A stretch of 64,000 bases of DNA from Leucobacter komagatae. GTDB lineage: Bacteria; Actinomycetota; Actinomycetes; Actinomycetales; Microbacteriaceae. Position numbers and translations under genes: made by a program. The notes under the pieces are model-generated. The model was not told the DNA's origin and did not search any database. It saw nothing but the letters and a program-made list of their open reading frames with translations. Of this stretch, positions 8,986-18,261 are shown in pieces. Where the stretch lies: NCBI RefSeq assembly GCF_000834055.1, contig NZ_JXSQ01000015.1, forward strand, positions 1 to 64,000, read 5' to 3'. Numbering within the stretch: the first letter of the stretch is position 1; each line of letters opens with the position of its first letter.

Positions 8986-11769
8986 TCAGCCTCGTGGGAG
9001 CTCGGCGTGTTCGAGGAGACCCATGCGCCCGGCGCGGAGGATCGCGGCGTCCCTGTCGCGCACCCCGAGCTTTCGGTACACGGAAGCAAGGTGTTTCTTC
9101 ACGGTCCCTGCCGTAACGAACAGGCTCGCGGCCGCGAGGTTCGCGTTGCGGTGTTCGGTGATGGCGACGAGTGTGCGCAGTTCCATCTCGGTGAGGCGAT
9201 CGTAGCGGTGCGCCCGCGACTTTTCTGGGATGTCATCGATCGCTTCGACAATGTCTCGGCCGCCGGCGTCACGGGTGGCGACGGCCACCTCGCGGAGCTC
9301 CTCGAACGGCTGACTCACCAGCATCGCTGGCAGAAAGTACTTGTCGACGAGTTCTCCCGCTGCGTTCAGCGCGGCGATCGCCTCAGTCTTGCGCCCGCAT
9401 CCCCACGCCGCGACGGCAGTGATGAGTCTGCGGTCGACGCGCTGGCGCTTGGTGGCGCCAGGGTCGCCGACGCTCTGTGCGAGCAGCAGCGCTTCAACAT
9501 CGTTGCCGGAAAAGAGTGCGAGGCGAGCGCGCTCAAGACGAAACGGTGGGGAGTCTTGCTGATCAGCATTGAGGAGTTCAGCGGCGCGCGTGAGATTTCC
9601 GATTGAGCTGTTGAGCATGGCCTCGAAATTCACAACGTAGTGCCACCAAGATTTCGAGATCGGGGCGAGCCGTGAGCCATCGTTGATCCCCGATACCAGG
9701 TGGGCGAGTGCGAGTTCGGTGCCGCGGGTGCGTCTGACCGAAGCAGCCTCGGCGATCACGAGCAATGGCCACGGCTCGAGACGGTCACCGACGAGAGCGA
9801 GTCGATCAGACGCGACGGTGAGGAGATCGACGTCGCCACTCTCTTGCGCGAGATGCGCGCGGGCCACCTCTGCGCCGACCCATGCGATTCCAGGCGCCTT
9901 CGCTCCGGTGGCGGCGACAACCTCATCGAGTTCGAAGAGGATTTCGCCGGCTCTTCGCACGTGTCCGTCGATCATGTCGGCGAACGCGAGCTCAGCAAGG
10001 GCAGCGACGAGCCAGTTGGTTCCAGCCTCAGCGTCGGTCACCGTTCGCGTTGATGCGTGCGGGAACCCGTGCCATGGGGCAGCGATCTTTTGCTCGGAGT
10101 GTCGTTTGAGGCGTTTGAGGTTGCGCCGCGCGCGCCCGAAGTCGCCAACGGAGAGCGCGGTTGCAGCGATCTCTCGGTAGAAGACCGGTGCCGAGCCGCT
10201 TCCGGTGAGCGCGACACGGCTGGTCTCCGCAGGGACGGGAGCGCCTGGGCTGAACGGTGTTGCTGCCACCGATGCGGGGGAGAGTCGCGCCTCAAGATGG
10301 TGCATGATCTGCTTGGCCTCTTCGAGGTTGCCGAGCACGCGGTGCATCACCATCGCCTCGCACAGCAGTTGGAGGTGCATGTGGCCTTGGGACGTCGTCA
10401 GACCATCTGGCAGGCGCCGCTGGAGGCCGCTCTGCCAGAGGCTGAGCAGGTACCCGAGCCGTGACGGCGCGATGCCCGGGAGTGAGTACTCTTCGAACAG
10501 GAGCGCCGCGGTGAGGGTCGGGTGCGCGTGTAGCGCCTCCTCTGGGACGGCACGGAGGATCGGCAGGCACCCATCGACCTCGTCGGTGATGGTGGCAAAG
10601 TTGTGCGCGAGCACCGCCTCGGCAGCGGCGAAATCCTCCGCTGCGCAGAACAGCCGGAACGCGGTGAATGGCGCGGTTGCTGCGACCTCCACCGCGCGGC
10701 CTCGGTAGAGACGTTTCCGGTCAGCGTGGGCGACGGATCCCGTCGCAAATTCGGCGAATGCCGTGCGCATCGCGCGGTGGCACCGGTACTCTGGCGCTCC
10801 GGGGCCGGGCACTGGCACGAGGTAGCCCTGCTCGGTGAGCTGCTGCACGGTGGCGAGGGCGGTGGCGTCGTCGCTTTCGAGCACGTCCCTGATGTGGGTG
10901 AGGCTCAGCGAGTCAATGTGGGACGCGGCGAGGACGATCTTCTTTGCGTCTTCGCCCATGATTTCCAGCGAGGCCATCGCAAACGCGTTGAGGTTCGCGA
11001 GCGGATCGAAGAGCGCAGCCCCCTGCCCGTCAGCCCAGACGCGGCCGTCAGCTGAGTCGTTGTACAGCACATCGGAGCCGAGGTTGAGGGCTGCACGGAC
11101 GACGAGGGGCCAGCCGTCGGAGCGTTCAAGGGCGGCTGTGAGACTCGGGCTGCTCGGGATGCGGAGTGACTCAGCAAGCTCGACTGCCTCAGCGGGAGTA
11201 AGCCGGAGGTCATCGGCGCCGATCAGTCGGACGCGCGTCGTCGCGGTCACCAGGGGGCCGTCGAGGAGTGTCACACGGCGGCCGATGACTACGAGTGTGA
11301 GCCGAGGCGATACGGAGGAGAGTTCGGCGAGGGCCATATCCGTTGAGGCTGCGGTTGCAAGCTCGTAATTGTCGATCACCAGGGTGAGGCTCTGCTCGAG
11401 TCCGCGAGCGAGCTGCAGCACGCGCGCGGCGGGCTCGAGAGCCTCGGCCTGCGGTGCGCCAGACATCGGACGCAGCACGGCCGCGATCGCGTCCCACAGG
11501 GCGACTGGGTCTCGCTGGGTGCAGTGCAGCCAGCGAACGGGGAATGTGCCGTCGGCGTCGTCGCCGAGCCAATCAGCGATCGTAGTGGTCTTGCCGAACC
11601 CCGTCGGGGCGCACACAAGGGTGAGCCGCTGCATGCCTGCGGAGCCAGCCGTCTCTTCCACGAGCCGCTCAATGAGCCTGCACCTGCTCGGCAACGTTAC
11701 GCGGGCGCCGTCTACGACGGGCCGCGGACTGTGGACACGGGCACCCGGGGCGTCTGTGTAGCGCAGCAT
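8986..11769 (-). CDS. LuxR-family LAL (MalT-like) regulator, island 2
   Basis: Complete 927-residue STAND/LAL transcription activator. P-loop APTGFGKTT near residues 54-62, Walker B TLVIDNYE, a long helical TPR-like centre, and a C-terminal LuxR helix-turn-helix beginning LTEMELRTLVAI with TAGTVKKHLASVYRKLG. ATG start after GAGAAAGG. Divergent from the island 2 adhesin, 322 bases away, and most likely its activator; the ligand is unknown. Unlike its paralogue at 1-1671 it keeps an intact P-loop, so it may also serve island 1. Confidence 0.93.
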   Translation of the reverse strand: MLRYTDAPGARVHSPRPVVDGARVTLPSRCRLIERLVEETAGSAGMQRLTLVCAPTGFGKTTTIADWLGDDADGTFPVRWLHCTQRDPVALWDAIAAVLRPMSGAPQAEALEPAARVLQLARGLEQSLTLVIDNYELATAASTDMALAELSSVSPRLTLVVIGRRVTLLDGPLVTATTRVRLIGADDLRLTPAEAVELAESLRIPSSPSLTAALERSDGWPLVVRAALNLGSDVLYNDSADGRVWADGQGAALFDPLANLNAFAMASLEIMGEDAKKIVLAASHIDSLSLTHIRDVLESDDATALATVQQLTEQGYLVPVPGPGAPEYRCHRAMRTAFAEFATGSVAHADRKRLYRGRAVEVAATAPFTAFRLFCAAEDFAAAEAVLAHNFATITDEVDGCLPILRAVPEEALHAHPTLTAALLFEEYSLPGIAPSRLGYLLSLWQSGLQRRLPDGLTTSQGHMHLQLLCEAMVMHRVLGNLEEAKQIMHHLEARLSPASVAATPFSPGAPVPAETSRVALTGSGSAPVFYREIAATALSVGDFGRARRNLKRLKRHSEQKIAAPWHGFPHASTRTVTDAEAGTNWLVAALAELAFADMIDGHVRRAGEILFELDEVVAATGAKAPGIAWVGAEVARAHLAQESGDVDLLTVASDRLALVGDRLEPWPLLVIAEAASVRRTRGTELALAHLVSGINDGSRLAPISKSWWHYVVNFEAMLNSSIGNLTRAAELLNADQQDSPPFRLERARLALFSGNDVEALLLAQSVGDPGATKRQRVDRRLITAVAAWGCGRKTEAIAALNAAGELVDKYFLPAMLVSQPFEELREVAVATRDAGGRDIVEAIDDIPEKSRAHRYDRLTEMELRTLVAITEHRNANLAAASLFVTAGTVKKHLASVYRKLGVRDRDAAILRAGRMGLLEHAELPRG

Positions 11770-12091
11770 GAGTACCTTTCTCGCAGCGGGTTGCTCGGCC
11801 GGAGGGGCATTCGGGGGCTACCCGGTCGGTTGCCGTTCAGGCGGAGGGGGGAAGAACAGGAGGGAATGTAGCCATGAATCCGGCATGCACGCCCGATCCC
11901 AAGCCTATGCTGAACGACGGCGCGAAGGAACTGTTGATTCTCTGAAAAGCAGTTGCCGCATCCGCGCCGCACGAAGTCTAACCGCCGGGAACACGGTTTC
12001 CGCGGCTGATTTCTCACACGCAGCTGGTCTTGGGGAAGCCCTGCTGCTCGCGTGGCACACGTGTGCGCGCAAAGTTAATTTGGGGGAATAC
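11770..12091. promoter_or_regulatory. Divergent promoter region, pilus island 2
   Basis: 322-base spacer between the regulator and adhesin starts. No gene is supported in it. It should carry both promoters and the regulator site. TTTGGGGGA at 12079-12087 lies before the GTG at 12092, mirroring TTTGGAGGA before the island 1 GTG. A TTG at 12030 opens the adhesin frame further upstream but has no ribosome site. Confidence 0.5.
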
Positions 12092-12107
12092 GTGGGGAAG
12101 CCTCGCA

Positions 12108-15100
12108 ATGGGGGGGATTCTGTTGAGCGCGCTCGCACTGAGCGCGCTCATCGGAATGGTCATGCCAATCGGCGACACAGCTATCGCCTCGGCACATGCC
12201 GCTGAGCAGACGCAGGCCACGCCTGACGAAACTGCCGTGACGCCGGGGACGAGCGGTGAGCCGGGCGACCTGCGCGACGGGGAGACAACGGTGCTGCCGG
12301 AGGAAGAACCCGCGCAGCAGGATCCGGACGCTGAACCAGTTCAGCCAGGCGACCAACCAGCGAAGCCGAAAGCGCCCGTGACGCCGCGCGCGCCAGCCGC
12401 TCCTCGTGCGGCTGCTCAGAATGCTCTCACTTGCCTGCCTGGCAACGTATTCGGCGTCTCGGGCGCCGGGCAGCTGCAACAGATCACAACCAACGGCAAC
12501 CGCGGCACGGTCACGAACGTTGGCGCGAGCTTTGGCAGCGGAGAGTTCAACGGCCTGGGAATCGGCAGCGGTGGAACGGCGGTATACGCCTACAACCGTT
12601 CGAATACTGCTCGTCCGAACACACCGTCCAACGCCAACACCGTCTACCGCTTTGACCCCGCCGCTGGGCGCTGGAACAGCACCCCAGCGCGAATCGACAC
12701 CGCAAATACGGGGGTCTCCAGTCTTGTCGGCGGTGCCGTCGACCCTTCAGGGAAGTACTGGGCTGGCGGGTTTACCACGGCCAAGGGCGTCAACGGCAAC
12801 TTCCAGTTGTGGGCGATGAACGATGCCGGGACCGCAATGGAGCGGCGAGGGCAGCTCGATCTCGTTACGCGGGGCTGGCACGCGAGCAACGGGAACGGTG
12901 ACTTCGCGTTTGACACGCTCGGCAACCTGTTCCTCGTGCGCGGTGTCGGGAAGACGGTGTCGGTGTTCCGCGTCGATGCAGCCGACCTCAGCCGCGGAAC
13001 AGGCGCGGGAGCGATCAAGGTCGCGGCACTGGTGTCGCAGAGTCAGACAATGGGGGACGACCCCATCACGAACATCAACGGTATTGCGTACGACTCCGAG
13101 GGCAAACTGTTCCTCGGCAACGCGAGCCGGGTCGCTTACTTGCCGCTGCCTGTGCAGAGCCAGTCGGCAAGCCCGACCGAGGTAACACTGAGCGGCACTC
13201 CAGCGACGTTGAGCAGCACCGACCTCGCGACCTGCAGCTTCCCCCCAACCGTGAAGATCCAGAAGGATCTGCCTGACGGCCGCGCATTCGCGAACGACCA
13301 GTTCAAGCTGCAGCTGAAATCCGGCAGCACAGTGCTCGGTGAGGCGACGACCACGGGCAATGGCTCGGGTATCCAGACTGAGAATGTTGGGCCGGTGCCC
13401 GTAGCAATCGGTGCATCGATGTCGTTCACAGAGGTTGCGGGGAACTCGTCCACCGACCTCAAGAACTATGTCACGAGCTGGGAATGCCTGCTCGACGGCA
13501 AGGTGCTCTGGGGAGACAAGAGCCTCGGAACGAGCTTCACCATGCCCGCCGAAGCGGCAGGCAAGGAGATCCTTTGCACAATTAAGAACTCCCTCATGGA
13601 CGTGTCAAAGACGGCCATCGGTGCGGATGGCAAGGATCTCCCCTCCGGGACGCCCGTGGATGAGAACGGTGTGGTCGGATACAAGCTGGCCTTCGACAAC
13701 CGCGCCGGCGCAAACCCCGCAGCGGTGAACTACCGCGACTACCTCGCGGACGTGCTTGATGACGCGACGTTTTACAACACATCGACCGGACAGCGGGTGG
13801 CGACCCCGGTGATCGCACTCAGCGGAGCAGGCCTGACGCACACGTGGTCTGCCGCCGACAAGTGGCTCACGATCGGCGGCACAGTGCCGGCGAAGCAGAT
13901 GCTCACCCTGACCGTGTACGTGAAGGTCAAGGAGAACACCGACGCAGCTGCCGAGCGGCAGGGCGCGACTTCGCCGCAGGGGTTCTTCCTCCGTAACAAG
14001 CTAGCGCGCGGAACCAACCCACAGCCGCCAACCGACTGCGTGCCAGGCTTGTGCGTCGAAAACCCGATCAACGCGTGGACCGTCACGAAGAGCTCGCTGC
14101 CTGCGAGCGGGGCGCGCCTGCACAAGGGGGGCAACGCGCACTACAAGATCACAGCGACGAAGCTCACTGGCACGACGACGCTGAATGACCTTGTGCTGAC
14201 TGACGACGTGACACACGTGTTCAAGACCGCTGGTTGGGCCCCTGGCGCTGCGGTGCCGAGCGGCGCCCGGAAGCACGGCGTCTACCTCTTTAACGCTGAT
14301 GGTCGCAGCGTCGGTCTCGACGGTCAGCCGAACACCTCGAACGCCGACACCTTCGCGCCCGTGCAAGACGTCGCCGCACCCAAGCAGGTCAATGGGCGTT
14401 GGCTCGTCACCTCAGGCCCTGCGCTGAAGCTGCCACCGCAGGCCGTCAGCGCCGAAATGTGGTTCGCTGTGCAGGCCGCCGAGAGCCCAGCCGGTATTCC
14501 TGACCCCTCGATTTGGCAGGGTGCGGGCAACGCGCCGACCACGGGTTGGACCTTCGTGAACTACGCGACGGGCATGGCGAAAGGATCGCGGGGCGCTGGC
14601 TTTGCGCCGAACGCCTGTGTCACGGGCGGGAACGTGCCGAACACCGCGCTCGATCCGAAGTCGACGACTCCTGCTGACGCGCAGTTCCCTGCGCAGTGCC
14701 AGGTCAGGCACGAGCTCAGCCAGAACTACTTCACAATTCGCAAGGACGCAGCCGGAGCCGGCCTCGAGCGCTACGCGGACGACCTGATCCCGGGAACCAC
14801 CGAGAAGTGGGACCCAGACTCGACGGGGCTGTGGAACATGGTCGGCCACAAGTTTGAGGTGCGCAACGACGTCGCCGGGAAGCCGAGCGCGTACCCTGCG
14901 GTGGAGCTCTGCCGCACGGACTACGCCGCCGACGGCTGGACAGGAGCGTGGGTGTCCAGCACCCGCGCAGCGGATGCGGGCGCCTGGGACTTCGGGCAGA
15001 ACTCCAAGACGCTCCAGAAGCTCATCGACTGGAACACGATGAACCCCGACAACCAGAAGCCGCTCTGCGGCACGCTCTACCCGATTTCGGAAGGTGGGCA

Positions 15101-15602
15101 GGCCGGCCGCTGGCGGTCGGAGAACCTCAGCGCAGGGAACTTCTGGCTGGTGGAGACACGGGCCCCGAACCAGCAACGGAGCACGGACGGCAAGCACGTG
15201 CGTGACATCAGTGGAGTGCAGCGGCTGTCGCGGCCGATGCAGTTCTCGATCTGGCCAGAAGCTGACGGCCCAGCATCGGGGCAGTCAATGCGGGGGCGCG
15301 GCCAGCTCGACGTCGGGAACGGCTCTGGCAGCTACCTCGATCGCTGCAACCCCGGCCAGCAAGACCCCAAGACGGGCGAGTTCCTGCCAGGGGGCACTGT
15401 CGCCGAGCGGCCGACCGCCTGCGTGAACCCCACCGGGTACCTCATGCTCGTGAAGGATCCGGCCCCCGTGCCGCTCCCGCTCACGGGCGGAGCCGGGCCC
15501 TGGCTGCTCTGGGGTGGCGGCGGTCTCGCGCTCCTCGTCGCCGCCGTTGGCACCGTTTGGTGGCGCGTGCGCCGCCCTGTGACGCCGAGGCACGCGGCCT
15601 AG
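12108..15602 (+). CDS. LPXTG pilus tip adhesin, island 2
   Basis: Large secreted adhesin, 1164 residues from the in-frame ATG at 12108. Order: signal peptide (LLSALALSALIG to ASAHA), Pro/Glu-rich linker, propeller-like repeats (FDTLGNLFLV, INGIAYDSEGKLF), prealbumin-like domains (TVKIQKDLPDGR), the E-box-like FWLVETRAP and the sorting signal LPLTGG with a basic tail. The start is ambiguous. By comparison with island 1 the ancestral start is the GTG at 12092 (GTGGGGAAGCCTCGC), but a G7 run at 12110-12116 puts that GTG out of frame; with six G the signal peptide would align residue for residue with the island 1 copy. The ATG rescue start gives MGGILL..., lacking the basic n-region. First gene of the island 2 operon. 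Confidence 0.88.
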   Translation: MGGILLSALALSALIGMVMPIGDTAIASAHAAEQTQATPDETAVTPGTSGEPGDLRDGETTVLPEEEPAQQDPDAEPVQPGDQPAKPKAPVTPRAPAAPRAAAQNALTCLPGNVFGVSGAGQLQQITTNGNRGTVTNVGASFGSGEFNGLGIGSGGTAVYAYNRSNTARPNTPSNANTVYRFDPAAGRWNSTPARIDTANTGVSSLVGGAVDPSGKYWAGGFTTAKGVNGNFQLWAMNDAGTAMERRGQLDLVTRGWHASNGNGDFAFDTLGNLFLVRGVGKTVSVFRVDAADLSRGTGAGAIKVAALVSQSQTMGDDPITNINGIAYDSEGKLFLGNASRVAYLPLPVQSQSASPTEVTLSGTPATLSSTDLATCSFPPTVKIQKDLPDGRAFANDQFKLQLKSGSTVLGEATTTGNGSGIQTENVGPVPVAIGASMSFTEVAGNSSTDLKNYVTSWECLLDGKVLWGDKSLGTSFTMPAEAAGKEILCTIKNSLMDVSKTAIGADGKDLPSGTPVDENGVVGYKLAFDNRAGANPAAVNYRDYLADVLDDATFYNTSTGQRVATPVIALSGAGLTHTWSAADKWLTIGGTVPAKQMLTLTVYVKVKENTDAAAERQGATSPQGFFLRNKLARGTNPQPPTDCVPGLCVENPINAWTVTKSSLPASGARLHKGGNAHYKITATKLTGTTTLNDLVLTDDVTHVFKTAGWAPGAAVPSGARKHGVYLFNADGRSVGLDGQPNTSNADTFAPVQDVAAPKQVNGRWLVTSGPALKLPPQAVSAEMWFAVQAAESPAGIPDPSIWQGAGNAPTTGWTFVNYATGMAKGSRGAGFAPNACVTGGNVPNTALDPKSTTPADAQFPAQCQVRHELSQNYFTIRKDAAGAGLERYADDLIPGTTEKWDPDSTGLWNMVGHKFEVRNDVAGKPSAYPAVELCRTDYAADGWTGAWVSSTRAADAGAWDFGQNSKTLQKLIDWNTMNPDNQKPLCGTLYPISEGGQAGRWRSENLSAGNFWLVETRAPNQQRSTDGKHVRDISGVQRLSRPMQFSIWPEADGPASGQSMRGRGQLDVGNGSGSYLDRCNPGQQDPKTGEFLPGGTVAERPTACVNPTGYLMLVKDPAPVPLPLTGGAGPWLLWGGGGLALLVAAVGTVWWRVRRPVTPRHAA
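12110..12116 (+). repeat. G7 homopolymer at the adhesin 2 start
   Basis: Seven G beginning with the G of ATG 12108-12110. With seven, translation from GTG 12092 ends at a stop at 12203-12205 while the ATG reads the adhesin. With six, the GTG reads the adhesin and the ATG reaches a stop within six codons. The run therefore decides which start is productive. Confidence 0.85.
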
Positions 15603-15687
15603 CCCACGCACACTCGGGGCATCGCGCCCCCATCATTCTTCACATCATCGAAGCATTTCACACCATCGTTTTCAAGAAGGGGAAACC

Positions 15688-17226
15688 ATGTTGAACAACA
15701 AGAAGCGAGGCCTCCTCGCGAGTGCCGGTGCGCTCGTGACGGCTGTCGCGCTCGCACTCGGCGGCGCAGCAACCGCACAGGCGGCTCCCGTCGACGCAAT
15801 GCCTGACAGCTCGGGCCTCGTCATCACGAAGCTCGAGCAGTCGGGTCAGGGGGCCGACACGACCGGCCTCAAGCAGACCGGACTCGCTGGCACTCCCATC
15901 GCAGGCGTCACCTTCGAGGCGTACCAGGTGCCCCTCGTGCACAACCCGCGCTCGAACGACGGCCAGCAGGAGATCGCTGACATCACGCTCGCCGGTGCGA
16001 AGGCGCTCGTCGCAGAGAAGGCCGCTAGCCGCTCGGGAAAGACCGATGCTGCGGGCGAGATCCACTGGGACTCGAGCTCGAGCAGCGGCAACCTCCCCGC
16101 CGGCCTGTGGCTCATCCGTGAGACCGGCACCCCCGCTGGCGTCGTCGCAGCGGGCGACTTCCTTGTCGCACTGCCGCTGACGAACCCGACGAACCTCGAC
16201 CAGTGGCTCGACACCGTGTACGTCTACCCGAAGAACCACACGGTCACGGGCACCAAGACGGTGAAGAACGCCGAGGACTTCGTTGTCGGCGACACCGTAA
16301 CCTGGACGATCTCGGTCGACAACCCGAGCCCCCGTGACCCGGCTACCGGCGCGCACGTTCCGGCCGACATGCTCCAGATCATCGATGAGCTCGACGGCCA
16401 CTTCCTCACCACCGCAGCTGATGGCTCGGGCGTGAAGATCCCGGGTTTCGTGAAGGACACCGACTACAGCGTCACCGTCGCTCCCGGCGCCGATAACAAG
16501 ACGACCGTCACCATCGACTTCAAGGCACCGGGCCTTGCGAAGATCGCGGGCAACGCTGCGGCGCAGGTCACGCTGACCCTCGACACCGTCATCGTGCAGT
16601 CGGGCGTCGTCGAGAACTCGGCACGCTTCTTCTCCTCGAGGGCGCAGACGACGCCGAAGGAGATCCCCGGTGCCGAGGTCAAGTACGGCGACTTCTCGCT
16701 CATCAAGAAGAGTGAGGGTGCACCGAAGGACGCGAAGGTCAACCTTGCTGGCGCAGAGTTCATGGTCTTCGGCAGCGAAGCGGACGCTCGCGCAGCGGTG
16801 AAGGGCGACCAGGCAGCGCTGAAGGCCGCACTGAAGCCCGTCGTCACCGTTCCCGGCTACAACCAGAAGACCGGCGTCTGGACGACCAATGCTGAGGGTC
16901 GCGTCGACATCACGGGGCTGCGCTACAGCGCATTCGCTGACGGCAGCGTCATCACCGACACCGACAAGATCCAGACCTACTGGCTTGTTGAGACCAAGGC
17001 ACTTGAGAACCACCAGTTGCTCGCTGAGCCAGTTTCGTTCTTGATCAGCGGCGACGTGAAGGCGCAGACGCAGACGTCGCAGGAGATCGTCAACCAGTAC
17101 GATCGCGGCGGCTTCGTGCTCCCACTCACCGGTGGCACTGGCACGCTCATGCTCACCGTCGCTGGTATCGCGCTGCTCGCAGTCGTGCTTATCGTGGCAC
17201 GCCGCCGTCGGCACGCTGCGGAGTAA
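15688..17226 (+). CDS. LPXTG major (backbone) pilin, island 2
   Basis: Backbone pilin, 512 residues, full-length homologue of 5395-6966. Signal peptide MLNNKKRGLL to AQAAP; ATG behind AGAAGGGG. Pilin motif QWLDTVYVYPKNH with the likely polymerising lysine, E-box-like LWLIRETGTPAG and YWLVETKALE, sorting signal LPLTGG with tail ARRRRHAAE. Its codon use is the strongly biased AAG/GAC/CTC pattern of well-expressed genes here, more uniform by eye than the island 1 copy. It is followed at 51 bases by a sortase with a strong AAAGGAGGTG site. Confidence 0.93.
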   Translation: MLNNKKRGLLASAGALVTAVALALGGAATAQAAPVDAMPDSSGLVITKLEQSGQGADTTGLKQTGLAGTPIAGVTFEAYQVPLVHNPRSNDGQQEIADITLAGAKALVAEKAASRSGKTDAAGEIHWDSSSSSGNLPAGLWLIRETGTPAGVVAAGDFLVALPLTNPTNLDQWLDTVYVYPKNHTVTGTKTVKNAEDFVVGDTVTWTISVDNPSPRDPATGAHVPADMLQIIDELDGHFLTTAADGSGVKIPGFVKDTDYSVTVAPGADNKTTVTIDFKAPGLAKIAGNAAAQVTLTLDTVIVQSGVVENSARFFSSRAQTTPKEIPGAEVKYGDFSLIKKSEGAPKDAKVNLAGAEFMVFGSEADARAAVKGDQAALKAALKPVVTVPGYNQKTGVWTTNAEGRVDITGLRYSAFADGSVITDTDKIQTYWLVETKALENHQLLAEPVSFLISGDVKAQTQTSQEIVNQYDRGGFVLPLTGGTGTLMLTVAGIALLAVVLIVARRRRHAAE

Positions 17227-17277
17227 CCCCTTCCCTCCGGCAGGAAAACGATAGGTAGATGGGAAAGGAGGTGTCCG

Positions 17278-18261
17278 ATGAGTCACGCACACGTGCATGA
17301 AGCGCCGGGCACCTCCCGACCACCCCGCTCGCGCACGCGGCCAGCCGTCCGGAGGTTCGGGGTTCCTCTCGTGCTGCAGCTTGTCGCAATGCTCGGGATC
17401 GGCGCGCTCGTCTACCCTGCCGCAGCCGACTGGGTCGCGTCGCTCAGCCACAATGCCGAGCGGTCAGGGTATGTCCGCCAGGTTGAGAGCTTCAGCCCGG
17501 CAGAACGCAGCGCGGGCCTCGAAGCGGCGCGCGCCTACAACGAGCACCTGCCAGGCGGCGCGCTCGTTGACCCCTACTCCGCCGCAGGCGACACAGCAGC
17601 CGAGGCAGCGGACGCTGCCGCATACCAGGCCTATGAAGACGTGCTGCGCGTGAGCGACAGCGGTGTCATCGGTGAGGTGGTGTACCCGCGGCTGAATATC
17701 GGCCTCCCGCTCTACCACGGTGCCGGCGAGGAAGCGATCACGCGTGGCGTCGGTCACCTTTACGGCTCCTCGCTCCCCGTCGGCGGGCCATCGACGCACT
17801 CGGTGCTGACCTCGCACTCGGGCCTCGTGCACGCCTCACTGTTCACGAAGCTCCCGCAGGCGAAGATCGGCGACGTCTTCGAGGTGCGCGTGCTGGGGGA
17901 ATCGAAGTATTACGAAGTTGACGGTCTCGAAACAGTCGAGCCGTTTGTGACCGATTCCCTCGACGTTGTTGCGGGGGAGGACCGCGTCACCCTGTTCACC
18001 TGCACGCCCATCGGGGTAAACAGCCACCGCTACCTGGTTCACGGCGTGCGAGTTCCGCCGCCGCCAGGGGCAGACGATCACGAGCTCGCCGGCGACGGGC
18101 GCACGGCCGGTTTCCCGTGGTGGGCACTCATATTTGTTGGCGGATCTGGCGCCGTTGCCTATCTGCTCTTCGCGCCCCGCAGGGCCAAAGCCGCGCCACG
18201 CGCCCGGCCCGCGGGCGCAACACCAGACCTAAGTGACACGAACGAGAAGAGGAAGCCATGA
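17278..18261 (+). CDS. Class C (pilus) sortase A-copy, island 2
   Basis: Class C sortase of 327 residues. Membrane span near residues 25-48, lid motif LVDPYSA, catalytic LTSHSGL, TLFTCTP and VNSHRYL, a C-terminal span and a basic tail. The pair YHGAGEEAI and GVGHLYGSS identify it as the counterpart of 7021-7956. Its stop overlaps the start of the minor pilin (ATGA), whereas in island 1 the A-copy runs straight into the B-copy. Confidence 0.95.
   Translation: MSHAHVHEAPGTSRPPRSRTRPAVRRFGVPLVLQLVAMLGIGALVYPAAADWVASLSHNAERSGYVRQVESFSPAERSAGLEAARAYNEHLPGGALVDPYSAAGDTAAEAADAAAYQAYEDVLRVSDSGVIGEVVYPRLNIGLPLYHGAGEEAITRGVGHLYGSSLPVGGPSTHSVLTSHSGLVHASLFTKLPQAKIGDVFEVRVLGESKYYEVDGLETVEPFVTDSLDVVAGEDRVTLFTCTPIGVNSHRYLVHGVRVPPPPGADDHELAGDGRTAGFPWWALIFVGGSGAVAYLLFAPRRAKAAPRARPAGATPDLSDTNEKRKP

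Noticed and set aside
12030-12107. TTG at 12030 as the adhesin 2 start, giving a longer basic signal peptide
   Set aside because: No ribosome site precedes it and the extension does not match the island 1 adhesin; kept only as an alternative.
15658-17451. Long minus-strand open frame opposite the island 2 backbone pilin
   Set aside because: It is the complement of a strongly biased pilin gene, rich in Arg/Asp/Val with no recognisable domain. The pilin on the plus strand has signal peptide, pilin motif and LPLTG.
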